This document shows, in pieces, positions 43,585 to 44,857 of a stretch of DNA of 44,857 bases. The notes beneath the pieces are model-generated. The model was not told the origin of the DNA. It worked only from the letters and a program-made list of their open reading frames with translations, and did no database searches. The translations under genes were made by a program, and so were the position numbers. The stretch's first letter is position 1. Each line of letters starts with the position of its first letter. The stretch is taken from assembly GCF_000378745.1 (NCBI RefSeq), contig NZ_KB905282.1:1-44857 (forward strand), written 5' to 3'. The DNA comes from Prevotella amnii DSM 23384 = JCM 14753 (GTDB lineage: Bacteria; Bacteroidota; Bacteroidia; Bacteroidales; Bacteroidaceae).

Positions 43585-43808
43585 TAAGCAACAATAAAAA
43601 TATGCACTACACAAAAGTGTAAAAAACTCTCATTCCACTTGTTATTTTAGATTTTATAACATATTCAGAAGATAACATGTTTGCTACTCATGATAATGTT
43701 CGTCCAAAAATCTCTCCAAATCCGACTCTTTATAGAATAATAATATATACCGCTTTACATCAAAAAGTTAACAAACTGTAAGAAGAACTTTTTTGCTTAT
43801 TTTTTATG

Positions 43809-43816
43809 TAAATTTG
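43809..43816 (+). promoter_or_regulatory. -7 box of the thioredoxin-like lipoprotein gene
   Basis: TAAATTTG matches TAnnTTTG; the ATG at 43858 then has a leader of about 35 nt. The 230 bp between it and the E1-like gene hold no gene I can support. Confidence 0.5.
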
Positions 43817-43857
43817 CAAAATTGTTATTTATGTTTAATTCTAAAACTATAAACCTT

Positions 43858-44397
43858 ATGAAAAAGTTTTACTTACTCGCTATTGTTTTATTAAGTTTAG
43901 CATCTTGTCAAATAGCAGGACTGACATCAGGTTATTCCCACTTGTCAAAAAAGGAACAAGCAAAAATAATTAACTACAAAGGAAAAATAGATGAAATCCA
44001 CGACTACTCAAACATATACACTGTCACTGTAGAACAAGTAAAAGAATACCTTTCAAATCATAACAACGTTATCATATATGATTATACACCATTTTGTAAG
44101 TCTTCTTTTTGTTTACTTCCAAACATATTAGAAGATATATGTAAGAAAAACAATACAGATTTACTTGTTATTTCAAATATTTATGATGACATTTTTTTAG
44201 GTGTCACAAATAAATTTCCTATTTTAATGATAAAAACAAGTGTATATAATACTAAATCAAGGGCAAAATATATCGATAAATTTTATCATTCTTTAATCGG
44301 CTTAAATCTAAAAGAAATTGATTATGCAAGCTACCATTATTTCTCAAATGGTAATTACATAAAAAGCTTTAAGAATCCTCAAGATATAAGTTTATAA
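43858..44397 (+). CDS. Small lipoprotein with a thioredoxin-like segment
   Basis: The 179-residue protein has a lipoprotein signal peptide (MKKFYLLAIVLLSLASC, Cys 17). From about residue 70 it resembles the core of a thioredoxin fold: a hydrophobic strand NVIIYDYTPFCKSSFC with a C-x4-C pair, a helix LLPNILEDICKK, then the strand DLLVIS and KFPILMI, where the Pro is placed like the cis-Pro. The C-x4-C spacing is unlike the CxxC of true thioredoxins, so redox activity is uncertain. It is probably on the outer membrane. Divergent from the E1-like/barrel pair. I chose ATG 43858 for its signal peptide; ATG 43831 is also in frame. Confidence 0.6.
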   Translation: MKKFYLLAIVLLSLASCQIAGLTSGYSHLSKKEQAKIINYKGKIDEIHDYSNIYTVTVEQVKEYLSNHNNVIIYDYTPFCKSSFCLLPNILEDICKKNNTDLLVISNIYDDIFLGVTNKFPILMIKTSVYNTKSRAKYIDKFYHSLIGLNLKEIDYASYHYFSNGNYIKSFKNPQDISL

Positions 44398-44452
44398 CAA
44401 AAACCTTATAGACTCCATAACACATAACCATTTGTACCTGATACAAGATCAT

Positions 44453-44490
44453 ATCCACCACATGCAAAATTTGTAGCTGGTGGATTTTTG
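44453..44490 (+). terminator. Terminator after the thioredoxin-like lipoprotein gene
   Basis: ATCCACCA (44453-44460) pairs with TGGTGGAT (44478-44485), then TTTTG. The rest of 44398-44563 holds the palindrome AGCATGCATGCT (44499-44510) and no gene I can support. Confidence 0.75.
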
Positions 44491-44563
44491 TTTGACTAGC
44501 ATGCATGCTGTCTAGCGGGTGTAAGGGGCTCAGTAGAATTTTTCTGGGGAATAATTTGTTATT

Positions 44564-44857
44564 TAGTCGTCCCTTAAAAACTATATTTCAGCATAAAGTT
44601 TGTACTGACAAGCTTTATGCTGATTCTTTTTATAAGGTACAAAAGAACTCTCATAGCTCTTTTGAAGTTATATGCTGCCGCAACTAATAATACATTGATA
44701 GCATCTCCTTTCACACCTTTATAAAAGTTGCGAGATAATCGGTGGTCTGCTTTAAGATGTCCTATTGTTGGTTCTATACCTGCTCGTTTACAAAATAGTT
44801 TGTGTTTCTTTTTCTTTTGGTAGTAGCTGTCTTTAGCTTTAGGAACGTCTGGAATGA
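44564..44857 (-). mobile_element. IS5/IS1182-type element, right copy, inner end and transposase C-terminus
   Basis: The element end TAGTCGTCCC lies at 44564-44573, and the transposase frame runs from the window edge (44857) to a stop at 44574-44576 on the minus strand, 94 codons. It is the inverted twin of 1-262: the shared 252 coding bases differ at three positions, two of which change residues (Ala to Val twice). It has ten more codons (IPDVPKAKDS) before the first shared residue. The 5' part lies outside the window. Confidence 0.85.

Noticed and set aside
43590..43700. Short minus-strand frame (MLSSEYVIKSKITSGMRVF) as a precursor peptide for the E1-like enzyme
   Set aside because: It lies upstream of the promoter box of the E1-like gene, has no own promoter or leader-core pattern, and is within chance length for AT-rich DNA.
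1..44857. tRNA genes, rRNA genes or a CRISPR array
   Set aside because: No cloverleaf with T-loop GTTCRA and acceptor pairing, no rRNA sequence and no regularly spaced repeats with unique spacers were recognised; the 22-bp repeats at 23144-23200 have no spacers.

Overview
The window reads as a chromosomal contig from a low-G+C Bacteroidales bacterium, most likely a Prevotella-type species. The reasons are the repeated Bacteroidetes-type -7 box (TAnnTTTG, in two places with TTTG 19-20 nt upstream), the scarcity of Shine-Dalgarno sequences, LxxC lipoproteins, a CarboxypepD-plug-barrel outer membrane protein, and familiar family variants such as MutS2 with an Smr domain and the rpsF-rpsR-rplI cluster. 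The species cannot be fixed by reading alone. Both ends lie inside inverted, almost identical copies of one IS5/IS1182-type transposase gene, so the window probably ends where an assembly broke at a repeat.

Layout: (1) 0.26-20.8 kb is AT-rich core chromosome: an MscS-type channel (-), a BadF-type sugar kinase, a small glutaredoxin-like protein, mutS2 with an LTA-synthase-like membrane sulfatase, a lipoprotein (-), a 6S-like structured RNA, ribE, a membrane NDP-sugar dehydratase (-), a MORN/YwqK-like protein (-), an energy operon ptb-buk-sucC-sucD, rpsF-rpsR-rplI and an AAA-CYTH fusion. (2) 21.0-36.95 kb is an accessory island, visibly richer in G+C. It holds a type III restriction-modification locus (XRE regulator, truncated SNF2-like helicase, mod, rhuM, res), a heavy-metal efflux operon (His-rich small protein, CzcA-type RND pump fused to a TolC-like domain, lipoprotein adaptor) and mobile-element debris (a deleted IS and a broken relaxase). 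The island is bracketed by directly repeated ends of one IS family. (3) 36.95-44.56 kb returns to AT-rich DNA: a U32/RlhA-like protein, a membrane zinc-ribbon lipoprotein, an E1-like (ThiF) enzyme in operon with a TonB-receptor-like barrel, and a small thioredoxin-like lipoprotein.

How the genes work together: ptb-buk and sucCD give two acyl-CoA-to-ATP modules in one transcription unit. In the restriction locus mod, rhuM and res look intact and tightly coupled, while the regulator has a stop at its probable second codon and the helicase lacks its second RecA lobe. The metal operon has a perfect 17-bp palindrome just upstream of its first gene, where a metal-sensing repressor would bind. The least expected signals are non-coding: an orphan promoter-terminator pair on the minus strand at 3.77-3.87 kb that predicts a small RNA of about 86 nt, the 6S-like RNA before ribE, a 76-nt nested inverted repeat after res, and a palindromic 22-bp repeat array before mod.
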